Shown here in pieces: positions 1 to 13,700 of a DNA stretch of 60,000 bases. The notes below the pieces were generated by a model that was given only the letters and a program-made list of their open reading frames with translations, did no database searches and was not told the origin of the DNA. How positions within the stretch are numbered: the stretch's first letter is position 1; every line of letters begins with the position of its first letter. The translations under genes and the position numbers were made by a program. The stretch lies in NCBI RefSeq assembly GCF_037975245.1, contig NC_092564.1, positions 25,725,484 through 25,785,483 of the forward strand. Direction: 5' to 3'. This DNA comes from Apostichopus japonicus (Eukaryota > Echinodermata > Holothuroidea > Aspidochirotida > Stichopodidae).

Positions 1-3000
1 TCTCACGCGAGGGGACTTTGTGACCAGTTATTGATCTTTCAGACTTCTGCCGCCCGACAAAACTAATTAATGAGCATCACAAAGTTCATACAGAGTTCAT
101 GTATGCTAGGAATAAATTGAACTTTACTTTATTGAGGAGGAAGTCAAAAATGTCTTTTTAAGACTTTGTACGTTCTGACTTTTCCTAGGAATTTTACAGC
201 TTCCTGTGAAGATCATTGAGAAAACCAAATGCTTTTTCAGTATAAAAGTAAATGTCCCATAAAGATTGTAGTAGTCTCTTCTTTTACCCCCTTGAATGTC
301 TCCAGAGAAAACTAGTTTCTTTCAACGAGACAACAGTAAATTTTTGCAGCTGTGAGATATATCATCATTTTGGAACGTTTCACGAATTAGAGGTGGAAAA
401 AAACAAAAAATTATGATATAATCAAATTCAAAGTATGTCAGTTATTCAAAAGACTTATTCCGAGAAAAATCTGCCTGTTACTGATAGTTTGGCAATATAG
501 TGGAAATATCCAAATACTTTTCGTATATTTTGACACTTATTACTGATTACTGGAGGTATGTTCTCAAAAGGTACTTAAGAAAACACCCAAACCAGAGGGA
601 AATGGAGTTCATTCTTTCCCACACCATTGAATCCATCTCAGTAGTCACTTTACAACTATCACCTGTGCTCCCTACCCTATACTCAACTCCATCCTTCAAA
701 CTGTCACTTCTAGTCCTCTAACCTACCAAATCTATCAATTATGCCTTCTCCCTTTATTCAACTCCTTGCTGACACACATTTACTTCAACCCTCTATACCC
801 TACCGAACCTCCCTTCTTAACTGCAAACTTATGAACCCTAGTCCCCCCCCCACCCTTACCCCTCACTTTCACTTGCTCTATCCTATCAACAACTCCCCTT
901 CCCAGCTCTCCCACACCCCTTCATCCCTCCCTGCATATGTAATCTTCCAAACCTGTTTCAATCCTGTATGTACAGTAACCCCCAACCTTCACCCCTTTTT
1001 CACCTCTCTTTCTACCATACCAACCTTAGCCTGCACCCTATATTCAATCTCCATTTCTCCGTTCCCTCACCTGTGATTGTCTATTCCCAAAAAACAAACA
1101 CTGTTTACCAACTCAATGTAGCAATCCCCTAGCCAAGCTTAAAATATTTGAAAAGTTTTATGTTCTATTAACTTTTCATTTGATTTCAGCTCAACATGAA
1201 GATGTCAACAGTTTTATTTCTAGCCTAGGCTAGCTTTTTGATGATCAAATATCATAAAAACTCTGGTCATGGAAACGAATAAACATCACAGTATATTAAA
1301 ACAGAATCAAACAGGTTCTCTAGTTGGAAATTACTTTCTTCTTCCCGTCAGAGCAAAAACTGACCTAGTTACCAGGAAAAGGTTTAGTAAATAGTTTCTC
1401 CACTGTTATGACAACTAGGTATACAGGAAATGTAAAAAAACAGGAGATCTTAAGAATGTTGTTTGCAACATTTTCCTTGTTTAAATACATCACAAATGAA
1501 AAGTAATTCCGTCATGTTTGTTCCAGAAGTTTGTAGATTCTGTTGTTCTTTGCATTATGTACTTGCAGGTTAACATGACTGAACAATGAAACAATTAAGG
1601 TCAAAGGTCATGGAGAGGAACAAGAATGATACAACATGTCACATAATCATACAGATGTGCTGTAAAATTATATGTTCAAATATTTTATGTATAGCAAATA
1701 ACTTAATATATTTATGCAAAAGCTTCTTTGTTATAAAGTAAAAGCCTATTCTCCCATTATCTATGTCACCTCTCCCTTTGACCACTGGAGCCAAAAAGGG
1801 GAGACTACTGGTTTAAAAACCTGTGATTTTAGCCCTTTCTGATCCGTTCCCAGATATTCTGGCAAACTGCTAATGTATGCTTCCATGGTAACACAGTCAA
1901 CTATGCCCCCCCCCCCATAAGTCAAACACTGCAGTTTAATGCATCATATAATTCTGTACACATGTGATTGGTTCGGCATATCTGCTAATATTAAGCTGAA
2001 ATATTTGTGTTTGATGGCAACAGTACTCTGATTTATCTACTTCCATTCCCTCCAAATTGCACTACACATTACTGCACATGGTATGTTAGTTGAAATAGTA
2101 TATTACAGTTAAATGACAAGTATAGTCTTTAAGTAAAACTAGTACAGTGGGAACAAAGCTTCTCATCAAATGGCACCTGATATAAATGGTCCATCACACA
2201 TTCAAAATCCAAGAACAATAAGTTATGAGGTGCAGCTCAAATGTTGGCATTCCTTCACGACTTTCAACTTCAGTGAAAGAATGTCTTTCCTAATCTCTCC
2301 AACAAACACCCCAATTGACAGGTTCCCACAAATGTTTAAGTATCGAGAAAAAAATATGCAGTCAAGAAATTGAATGTGTTAACTATGTTGAAAGACATGG
2401 ACACCCTGTGCATAATGTAACACGTTCAGCAGGTGGGAGATCACTAAACACCAGTATCTTTAATATTACCACAATAGAAACCTCTACAAATACAATGAAG
2501 AGCTCAGAGATAACCCCCAACCCAATAAAGCATTCCTCTAGTATACCAAGTTGTCCATTATGCTGAGCTCAGCTGAACCGGCTCCCACTTAACTTCTAAA
2601 ATATTCAATTTAAAACTTCAACCTCTTTTGACGTCCTTAACTACTTCTTCGCAAAATTTATTGACACCTACTTGTGCCTTTGACTCTTTGACTTAATAAA
2701 CAACGATATACCTCTCAAACGATCTCTCTTCATCAAAAATAACTGGTGGTTACCCCAAAGAACACCCCATAAATACCATATCAGACACCATGAAACAACG
2801 ACCACAGAAAACAACTATTTCACTTAACAATGATACCACCCTACTAACCTCCACCAAGAAGAAACCACAACCACTGGTACCAAAACATAACACATGCAGT
2901 ATTAACAACAACAACAAAATGATGCCGACAAGCTGAAAAAAACATATTCGAGTTAAATAACAACTTCAATAATACCCAAGAAATCCATGCATATGTCCGC

Positions 3001-4706
3001 ACTAAAGTAATTAACTTTGTTATTAAATTAGCTGAGACATTCTTTAATCATTGGGATTCTTCTTTTGTTGTTTCCTAATTTTGTAGACTTATTTCTAATA
3101 ATTGCAAACAGGGAAAGTAAACGAATGGGGTTCCATCTGCTAACTATTGTTACTCCAGCTTTTTACCATTTACCACAGTATCCATGCAACATACATCATG
3201 TACATAGAGGAATACATTATAGAGCAGCCTACACTATGCAAGCAGGATTGTTTTACTTTTACAGATTTCCACTTTTTCATAATGGCTATGTCTGTGAAAA
3301 AGAAAAGATGAATGATGAAATGCCATTACAGAAAAGGTTCTGCTTATTATTCAGAATTTTTAACAGTTTAAAAATTTAGAAAACTGTGAAAAAGTTTTAA
3401 AAAAATCTTTGTGATATCAGTTATGTCCGAACGTGTTTTTGAACTGAACTGTATCTCATTTCTGAAGTCCGCCCAAGAAAGAGGCTGACCTAACGATCAA
3501 GTTTCCAGGAATGAAGGAAACCACTTTTTTCAAAATGCGATTGCTTTCTTTTTGTTGCATTTCAAAGAGAAAATGTTGTATGAAAATAACACCAACTTGA
3601 TCAGAAAAACACACAAAAAAATTTGCTTTCCAGGTCAGGAATAACACCACTGTCAGAGGAGCCACTCTGCGTGTACAATATTACACTAGCTTCTCTAACC
3701 TGTCTCCAGTACCATTTTAACAGTATTAGCCAAACCTTAGGCATCTTTTTCCTTTAATGTTGTAATGGTCACAATGCATTACATACAAAATTGGTCTATA
3801 ACATTATGAACAAAGGCAATTTTCTTGATCTAGCTTGCAATTAGGTTAATAGTTCCTAGTAAAATCAACTCAATGTTACAGATTTTGTATAAGAAACTCA
3901 ACATGGCACTTGTGAGCTACAGTACTGCCCCATGGTCACAGCAATGATGAGCCTTTATATGAGCTAATGGTAGCTAGTGCTCTGTATGGAATACAGTAAT
4001 TCTCTGCCAATATATGTCTTACGGTTCACAGCTGTTTATTTCTTGACTTCAAGATGAAGATAAACAGAGCCTGACAAGGTCATACTGTACAGTATATCCA
4101 TCATATGTTCATATGTAATAAGAAAATGAGGACCGTTCCCCTTTTTACCAATAAATGTAAGATTTTTGGTAATTTTAATGTTTATATTAAATGCCATTGA
4201 ACATACATGACCTGTGTGAATGTTTACACATTGATATAGATCAAAGAACAGTTAGAGAATTTACTCCACTGTACAGAGGCTGTACGTGATGGAATGTTGG
4301 TTCGTGGAAGATTAACTGCTGAACTATGAAGGGAAGTCTAAGTAAATGTGTGATCATAAAAAAAAAGAAGCATGTTGGTTTCATAAAAAATGATCTGAGG
4401 AAGTTAAAATATACTTGTTTGTATTCACTCAAAGAACAGGCAATGTTCTAGATAATGATAAAACATACCAATTGCACTTGAATATGTCATAATCATAACT
4501 TTATATTTCATCTTACTATCAAAATAATTAAACCTGAGAGTCTCTTCCACCTAAGGCGGAAATAACGCAGTGTCTGATTTTACAATGTGAACCTGCCGTC
4601 CGATTCTACCAGACTGTCTTTTGTCGCAAGTTTCTTAGAAATTTATAGAAATGCAAAAAGAACAGACTTGGAAATCATTGACAGTTTTTGTAGTAGAAAT
4701 ACTCAC
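1..4706. other. Non-coding stretch left of the last visible M13 exon
   Basis: I see no exon or RNA gene that I can support here. By its position it should be an intron of the minus-strand M13 peptidase gene, because that gene's catalytic half must lie further left. The stretch is AT-rich with scattered homopolymers (a C run near 1905). It contains a pyrimidine-rich, G-poor block (600-1078) and an A/C-rich, G-poor block (about 2580-2960). Short open frames occur in it but none resembles the M13 family or shows good flanking splice sites. Confidence 0.5.
600..1078. repeat. G-depleted, C/T-rich low-complexity block
   Basis: Over nearly 480 bases the plus strand is made almost only of C, T and A, with very few G. 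It shows recurring short motifs such as CCCTA, CTTCA and CTCCC. Two open frames run through it because stop codons containing G are rare, and their Pro/Ser/Thr/Leu-rich translations look compositional rather than encoded. It may be a decayed simple repeat or a block with strong strand asymmetry. Confidence 0.5.
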
Positions 4707-4763
4707 CATAGATGGACCTTCATACATCTCAGGAAACTGCAGACCGAGACCGGATTGTTCAAA
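4707..4763 (-). CDS. M13 peptidase exon 6, last one visible
   Basis: This is a 57-base exon (19 codons, phase 0) between a TTTTTCTCCTCAG acceptor and a GTGAGT donor. It encodes FEQSGLGLQFPEMYEG and then PSM, matching the M13 QSGLGLP-type segment. The next exon is not found in the 4.7 kb to the left. Confidence 0.88.
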
Positions 4764-7700
4764 CTGAGGAGAAAAAGATGAAATCGGACTTGATTGCAGA
4801 TAATATTGCTCTGCCAAATATGGAAACTGGAAATGATATGAGACCTGTTACTTTAGTATTAACACCTGAATTATGACTGAATGTGACATTATTACTACAC
4901 TGAATCACAATGTAATACAAGGGACATGTCACATGGGCAGTAGTATAACCAATTTAATGATGAAGTAAGCTGCCACCGCTAACCCAACCCCAAGGGCGGC
5001 GGAACCGGGGGGGCACAGGGGGCACGTGCCCCCCCACTTTTCCTCAGATTAAAAATGTGCCCTTTTTCTACATAAAAATTTCTAAATAAAAAAGAGTTTA
5101 CAAAGCGAAACCCACGTCGAATGAAATATTTCGGGAAGTTTTAAATGTTTACTACCACAGGCGTAGGAGCCCAATTTGATTTGGGGGGCTGTAACGACTT
5201 GCCCGAAAAATATTACCAAAATTTTTCGCGCGCGTAGCGCGCGTTCAACACGTTAATGTGCATATCATATAGGCATGCACCGGTTATTACATCGCATGCC
5301 TATAACATACAATCATTTGCCGTGTTATAACCCTTCTAAATTGGTTAGAATTATTGGCAAAGTCGTTACAATAATAATGATCATAATAATATCAGTTTAA
5401 CCATTGAAAAACACATAGAAAATTACTTTTCTTTCAGTATTTTCACATATTTCATTTGCTTTCATGCATGTATCGATCGCGTGTGCAGGGACTTGGACTT
5501 TATAATGATTTCACCTCATTTTGTCTTTTTCCTTCTTTCCCAATTTGCACATTAGATACTGCAGTGCTAGTATGCATTGTTTCCTTGAGGGGGGGGGGGG
5601 GGCGTTGATGGAGTGATGTGTATACGCAAATAAGATAATACAATAAGAGTTATAAAGGGTACTAAATATCAGGTTGCATCAGTCCAATCGAATTTCTGCA
5701 TAGTGCCCTTCGACGTTGGTGCCCCCCCAGATTGAAAGTGCTTCCGCCGCCCTTGCCCAACCCCCTCCCCCTTCAACCTTCCCAAACTGGCTAAATATTG
5801 GGGGGGAACAAAAAAACAAATTCCACTGCTAACCAGTAATTCAATCCTTTGACACCACTTGTATTTTCTTGACATGGCTTGTATCAAAGTTATACAATCT
5901 CACCTAAGTGGTTTGTTGCAAGTTAACATTATGACATGGAAGGAATAAGGGGGTGGGGGAGGGGGGTGGGGTGTAGGGAGATTGTGAGATAGCAAGAGGT
6001 GTTGATAAAGAAGATGACAACATTTGTCAAGTAACTTTGCAGGCTCCTGGTTCCGGATCTTAAGGAATTTAAGGAAATTACCTGAACGATATTTCTGGAA
6101 GAATTGCGGTCGTCAGCCCCGACCCACATGTTGAAAAACGGGGAGACCGTTATCTTGTTGGAGGCGATCAGAAGGAGTGTCAAGTTATAAGAAGACTGGT
6201 TCCATCCACCAGCAGAGATGTCCTCACCAAACAGAGGCCATCCACCAAATTTATGAACCAACTAAAAAAAGAAACAGTTGTTATGGACTTTAAATGTATC
6301 GATGATTCAAATTTGCATCTCTGATGTTGAGATACTGTATGATGTAATTGCTGGTAAAGTACTGCATATTTGACTACTTATATAAATATATGGGTACAAC
6401 CCTAGTACACAAAGCAAAAGTTCACACCAAATTCAAACTTTTCGTACCATAAATTGGCTCCATAATGATAAGACATATTTCAGATGAAATGAAATATGGT
6501 ATGTCTAGGGTAGTTGTAACTGACTTATTTGAAGTATGAAATAGTATGATAGTGCAATAAAACAATATCTGTTGACTATTTCTGTAATGTAGGAAATAAT
6601 ATATTTCTAAGACAAGCACTTTATGTACCTGGTTGGCCATTTCTAACCATTTTCACTTCAGTCTCACCAAAACCACAAAAGTTGCGTCAGCCTGCATGTG
6701 CTGTAGATAGCTTTAGTGAAAGTATTCAACTTGTCCAAATGTCACAATTAGCTGACTATGATCTTAATGACTCTATACCAACTAACAGCATCAATTTTGA
6801 TATGCAAATGAGGCTTGGCAATAAGTACTTCTGTTATGAAAAGTGTGGTAGATCGATTCTATGAATCATTTTGCATAGAAACAGAAAATTCTCAAGATTT
6901 TAATCATCTAACATGTCACTAATTACATGATTGTTATTTTACATGGTAGGAGAAATTGATCTCATCAAACAGAAAAAAAACTGAAGACAATTCACTGGTA
7001 TTGAAGTCAGAGCTTAATCTTACATAGCCTTGTGACAAGCTCTAATAGATACATGTATACATGAATGATGTACAAAGTAGTACCCACTTTGAGAATCAAT
7101 AATCCATTCCTTAAAATAAAAGACTCATCGTTACAACAGACTAACAATATATTAATTCTGTTCGAGAGTACTTGATGTCGTGAGAAGAAACACTGCAAAT
7201 GCAGGCCGCTGTTTGTGGCAAGTCCGATGGCTGTACTTACGTCTATCAGTGGCTGTGCTCCTAACAGGCCCGTTCTATCCAGGTCCATACAGGCTTTGTA
7301 GTAATCTTTAGTCTTACGAAATGCAGAACTCTCCTGACCCTTGTAACTGGTGTCTTCACTCCCAAACATCTGTGTTAGCGGAACAAAATGTATAAATAAA
7401 TCATAAAACACCACCTTTGTTCTGCAGTATAGAAGAACAAACTTTATGAAAATGTATACAAATTTATGCAAAGTCAAGGCAATGTAGTAGCATAATAGTT
7501 TACAATCTTGACTTCAACTGGAAAAGTGAAATGAACAAATATACTCAAAAACAATAAGATCAACACAAAATGTACAATACAGAAGAAGAAGAAGATGCTG
7601 ATTAATCTATTTTAATGATAGAACAATGCTAAATACCCTGACACTTCTTCATGTATATGATAGTGTATTACAGGATGGATCAAGTTCAGAGAAAAATACT

Positions 7701-10700
7701 TCCAAAAAATAAATCCACACTAATGTGAACTGATGAATAGTCAAACTGCAGTAACTATACATGGTCATTCCATGAAGAAGCTAGGTCTTCAACTTAATAA
7801 TGTTCTTCATCTCGATCCCCATTACAGTAGGAACCGAATAAATTTGCATATTGAATTTGAATAATTATTCAGTCTGATTATGAATGGGTTAAGTTTGTAC
7901 TGACCAAGTATTATAAAGTATACCTCTTAAGCACATTTGTTATAAATATTTCAATCATATTCTATTATACAAGTACACTTTATATAAATATCCCTTTTTT
8001 TTGTCTTTTGTACGGTGTAACAGGTACAGAAAAACTTATAAATATGTAAGGAATAACTCATTCCTGTTACTGTAAATATTGAAACTGCAGTAAATATACA
8101 TGGTCATTCCATTAAGAAGCTAGGTCTTCAACTTACATAATGTTCTTCATTTCTCCCCATTACAGTAGGAACCATATAAATTTGCATATTGCATTTGAAT
8201 AATTATTCAGTCTGATTATGACAAGTATTATAAAGTATCTATTGAGCACATTTTGTTATAAATATTTCAATCATATTCTATTATACAATATTGTACACTT
8301 TACTTCTGTTTTTTTTTGTACAGTGTAACAGGTACAGCAAAACTTAAAAATGTGTAAGGAATAACTCATTCCTGTTATCATTTTGAAATGATGCACATGA
8401 CATGCATTAAATATTAGGAATGTAATACATGAATATCAGACGACTTTTCAAACAGTGAATTTCAAAAAGTCAACATAGTTTGCGTTTATGGCAGGCAATA
8501 ATGAGTATATACCAACAGTTTGCCTTTGGAATTATAAAGTGCATGTAACAAACATTGACTATTAAAATGTTGAGTGATATTGCAAAATTGTTTATGTGTT
8601 GAGTGCAAACAATAGAAATCTATTGTTATCTATTGTCTTCCTGATTATTCACTCCATAGATCAACAACTGAGGTTTGAATAAGCTCATAATCAGCTCTAT
8701 CAGCTGATGACGGAACAAAGACAAACCAAAGTTAATCGTCACTTAGTGTTCAAGTTACGAGATATGAACGGAGATTAGATCCAAATCTGGGAGTGATTAC
8801 TGATATGGTATCATTTATATTATAAATCATCTAAAGTGATTCAATATTTACTGCCCCATTTGCAGTAGATGTTAACTTAAGAAATAAACAAGTAAACGAT
8901 CGTCACAAAAACAAATTTTATACAATTGAATATTTATAAAGTCATATTACATAGATACAAACAACAAGCACCAGTGTGTCTTTGTTTTTTTTTTTGGGTG
9001 GGGAGGAGGGGGAGGGGAAATGGTGGGATGCGATAGAAAGGGATTCAGCTTAGGGATAAGGGATAAGGCTTAAATACGATTATGACAATAACAATGTCTG
9101 ACCTCTTTCATAGCTGCTTTGTTCTCCATTTCGACGATGTTGAACGTGTTCCACTTGGAATGACCGGTAGGTACCGTTTGGGTGGACTTCCATCCACCGC
9201 AGGCATACTCATAAAAGTTGTCGCAGGGGTCTACGGTCTCATCCAGCGAGTCGATGATCTGTGCGTATTCACTACTGCCAGAGCTCACACGAGGGTGCTG
9301 TTGAGGTTTGAGAGATAGAAGAAAAGGTTTTCTTAACATAGATTTGGCATAATTAAACATGATGACGGGACTTTGTGGTTCCGTGACCAAAGTTATGATA
9401 CTGTTACAGCTGACTGGATTAACTTTTTTATGCCATAGGTTTATTCAGTGTATCAGAGAGATTTAAGCTTCCTTGATTCATTGGTAACAAATCACTGAGC
9501 TAGACAATAATAATACCTCCACTGATAAGTGTGGTACACTTTATAGGTCTTGCCCATAATATTTCATATTTCTTGCAGTGTTTCCTGGTTGGAATATAGT
9601 CACTCATTATGGACAATTGGATGCCATTGTTATTTAGTAAAGGAAAGGTATATGTACGGATTATTCATTCCGATTGTGAAATTTTCTGACATCTTATGGC
9701 CAAATCTACTGTCCCAAAATATGCTGGTATATCACAAGAAAATTCTTTTTTTTATCTGATTTCAGACCACTTGAGATCACAGAGCAGACCCTTGACATAT
9801 GAACACTTACTTAAACTCAGCCTGCAAAGAGCTTAAATATACCCTCTTCCCCCCCCCCCCCCCGCTCTCCCTCCCGAAATTAAAAAGGGGCAGTCTCAAT
9901 CATATGAAAGAAGTAGATATAAGTCAAGATTATCTTTAATATACCCAATGTTGTACAACAAGTACTGTATCTTGTGCCCATGAATTCAAAACCTAAAGTC
10001 TGAATCAAATCTGTATCCCATAGACAAAAGCAACTAAGAATATACTATTAACTTGGAAGGGAGTAAAACCAGAGTGAAGACCCCTCCCAGTGGTTACTTG
10101 CCTAGACAGTATATGCAGAACAAGCTCTCAAATAGTTTACTCATTCCGGAATATTCTATATACCTATTGCAGAATGTTATATCAGGGAACTGCAACTTGG
10201 GAACTAACCCTTCCAAAATTCTACTAAATCATCCTAAGATGAAGGATTATAAACACAAAACTGTCAAAAAGATCATTATAGACTCAATTGGTCTAAAGGA
10301 ACCAGTTTACTCCCTAGAGATCATAGCAATTTTTTTTCAGTATTGGTTTAACATATGAAGTCTGCCACCAGAATGGACATCCCATTTCTACCAGTAAGAA
10401 AATATTGTGATAATTTCTGTCAATACATCTATTGATGATCAGATGTTTGACCTGTTGTTCAAAGTCAAGTGGTGTAATTGATGAACTGACTTCAGCTTAC
10501 TGCCTGCATTTTAATGGTCAGAAGGAAATTACCTTTTAATGGTAATTTGCAGATGATCTTTGACCTCTTGGTTAGCTGAAATTAGCTATGACATCTTATA
10601 GCTGCTATGTACAGTGATATGGTATGGTGAGAGGGAAATACTACTGAAAGTATGGTTTGAAATACTACTAAAAGTAGATGTTTACAAGTACAAATAAGTC

Positions 10701-13700
10701 TAGATTTCATATGCATGTTATTTAATATACAGTAACACTGTGTCCTTTCACACGCTGGAGACCTGAAACCAAGCCAGATCATTATCTTATCATTATCTGA
10801 GGATGTCATGTCCCTAAGTCAGAAGAAAATTTGAGACATTTTGAGGAAACTTTGAATGACCTTCTATGCATTTTTCCCCCAAGCTACCAAGTGATAGATG
10901 TTGCCAACACCGATCAACATTAGGTGTAGCACACATGATGAAGATGAATTTCCCAAAGGTTCCACAAATATTTGACACTGTGAAACCTTACAACCTTGGT
11001 GTAAAATATGACTTATGTCAATAATCCCTTTTTAATATATCATGTTTACTGTGTTTTCAGGTTTTTCATCTCTGTTGATTTAATATGACGTTTGACCTGC
11101 AGAACAATATGTAGACATTTTGCCCATCATAAGAGTGATGTACCATGCATATATAAACCTTGACTAAATCTTGATCTTTGAGAGATACATGATTCTCACT
11201 TTTTGACAACTGCTGACCTTAAATCACCTTTGAACTCTACCAAAAAACATTAGGAGTCTTGTACTTATTATAGGGGAGCCAAATGTCAAATATGGGTATC
11301 TGGTGAAGTTTACATATATATATGTGATTACAAGGTGTTTAGGGTTTGACCTCTGATAACCTTAAATGCCAAATATGAGAACTGCAGATGTTACCCACCA
11401 CCATGAGATAACGTGTTTACAAGCTAGGGCCTCACATATAGACATACACACCAGCTTGATTGCATAGGTTACTGGCCTGCCCTAGAGATGGCAAGTTACC
11501 AAAAATCCAAACTCCCTGATTTAGGTATTCACAAGCGATAATACTTACCTGTCTTGACTCTACTGATGTAACCCCTCATCTACCTAGCCTAATAACTGGT
11601 AGCATTGTTAGCACTGTACCCCCTTGACCCATTCTGAATCTACCATTTGTACCGAAGTATGGATGACTATTCTAGGTCATTGATAGTTTTCTACTCGTTT
11701 AAATCAGTTTTTTTTTTAACATTTCCCTTTTCTTTTTTTTTACTATCAAACAGTTGAAGCTAGAAGCTGATTCCAGTGAAGTTTATTTTTCTATTCGATG
11801 TTGCCTTATAGCAGATGGTCATATCAGCTGGTGCGTAAAGTGATGAATGCAGTTTGCATCTTGTAATTTCTCCCTCTTGACAGATATAGTGTTTGTTTGA
11901 GTAGGATATTGTGTATTGTAAGCTATGCACTGATAGGATTAAATTCTGCATTTATGATTCCTATTTAAGAGAGTTGGTTGGTATGGGTGTGGGGAGGATT
12001 GGAAGAAAGGGGAAGAGGTCAACTATATTTTATGGTTGGCTTAGAAGTACTTTATCTTGTTGAGACCTGTGACAACCTAGACTTGGATAGTTAGCCATTT
12101 TTATTCTATATTCATTTCTAGAGTTTTTCAAGCCAACACATGGCGATACTTCGGCCTCCCTCCTCCCTTCTCCACCCCCAATGACGTATATGTGGAGGGG
12201 TGACCACGATGGATGAAGACTTTGGACACTCAAAGTGAGCCATAAATGCCTTTAAAGTAAATGATCAGCATGATAGCTGTTGCCCTATACTGTTTTGGAA
12301 CTTTTCTCTCAAGTCATTACATTTTTTATAATTCTAGAGTTTTTTTTTTTTTCTTCTTCTTTTGACTCCCAACATACTTTACATCCCTCCTGATTACACT
12401 TGTCTATGAAGTTCAACAACCTTTGCGAGGATGATGGATAACGGTTGTTGGTTAGCAATTACAATGGCAACGATATTTAACAATAAACTTGGTCGAAATG
12501 GGAATTTGAGAAAACAGAAACATATTCAGAGAGAGCATTTTCCCAGATCTATATTTTTCATTCAATGAAATTGCTAGCCCTCGTCCATGCATTTTTGTCT
12601 GCGCCAACGGTCACGTAAATACCACTTCCGCCAAACTTCCACAAACTTCAAGACAAACAAACACTTGAGAGAGGTGAAGGCACTACGGAAATTGATTTAT
12701 AACCAGCAGCAATCAAATCTGGATTTTCAGTAGAGAGAAAGGAATAGTAAGGGCAAGAGTGGAGGACCCCCAGTTTGGTTTATTCCTGATTTATGATGGC
12801 TTTCTCCCCCCTCTTTAGATATTCTTACTTATTTTATGTATTCACAGCTGTTTGCACCTGTCCTTTACATTTGAAATGTTTATTTGTCGGAAGTAAACAT
12901 TTTGATGAACAGGGCAAATTTTCCGACTCTATTTCTAGCCGGAATAATTTATTTTAGGCAATGTAGACAGGTGGAATTTTTTTTATTAAAAAAAATGGAA
13001 GTTTGATTTGTTAAAGAGCCATATGTGTATATTATACCTGGATATTATATTGTATATTCATGCTTTCAATAATGGTCTTGCAAACCTTTAAACTAGAATT
13101 TATGATGAAAGTTCAAAATCAAAGGAAAATGATGTAAGGACAGTTGTGAATTAGAAACTTTAAAAGTCAAGAATCAGAATTTTGTAGAGAGTTGCCATTA
13201 TACACAATAATTTCTGTTTGCTCAAGAGTTAAATCATATGTCATGTTTGCCAATGTTATTCAGATTACCAACTGTAGAAAAATAATTCTGTGGACAAATT
13301 CAAGCAAATGTCAGATATATAACCAGACCTATCACATGTTACCACAGGCCTTCAAAATTGGTTTACAGTAGTTTATGGTAAATTAGATGAAAACATTTCA
13401 ATTATTAATAATTAACGCATACAGCCAAGGAATCAATGCCCTTTATAAGGAATTATTTCTCAAAAATGATTACAGTCATATTACAAATAGATTGAATGAG
13501 ATGGTCTGTTATTTCTGTCCCATAAATATTCATTTAATTTACCAAAATTAACATATATATAATAGATTTTCATAAATAATTTTTTTTTTAAAAACCTTGT
13601 TAATTTCTTTCCACAACTTGTTAATACAAGTACAATGCAATTTAAAATGTCTGTAGTCGAATTAGCAAAAGGAATCCCAATATATATTTTTTGCAAGAGA

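Noticed and set aside
3456-3665. Minus-strand frame as a further M13 exon
   Set aside because: The translation does not match the M13 segment expected after QSGLGL, and flanking splice sites are poor.
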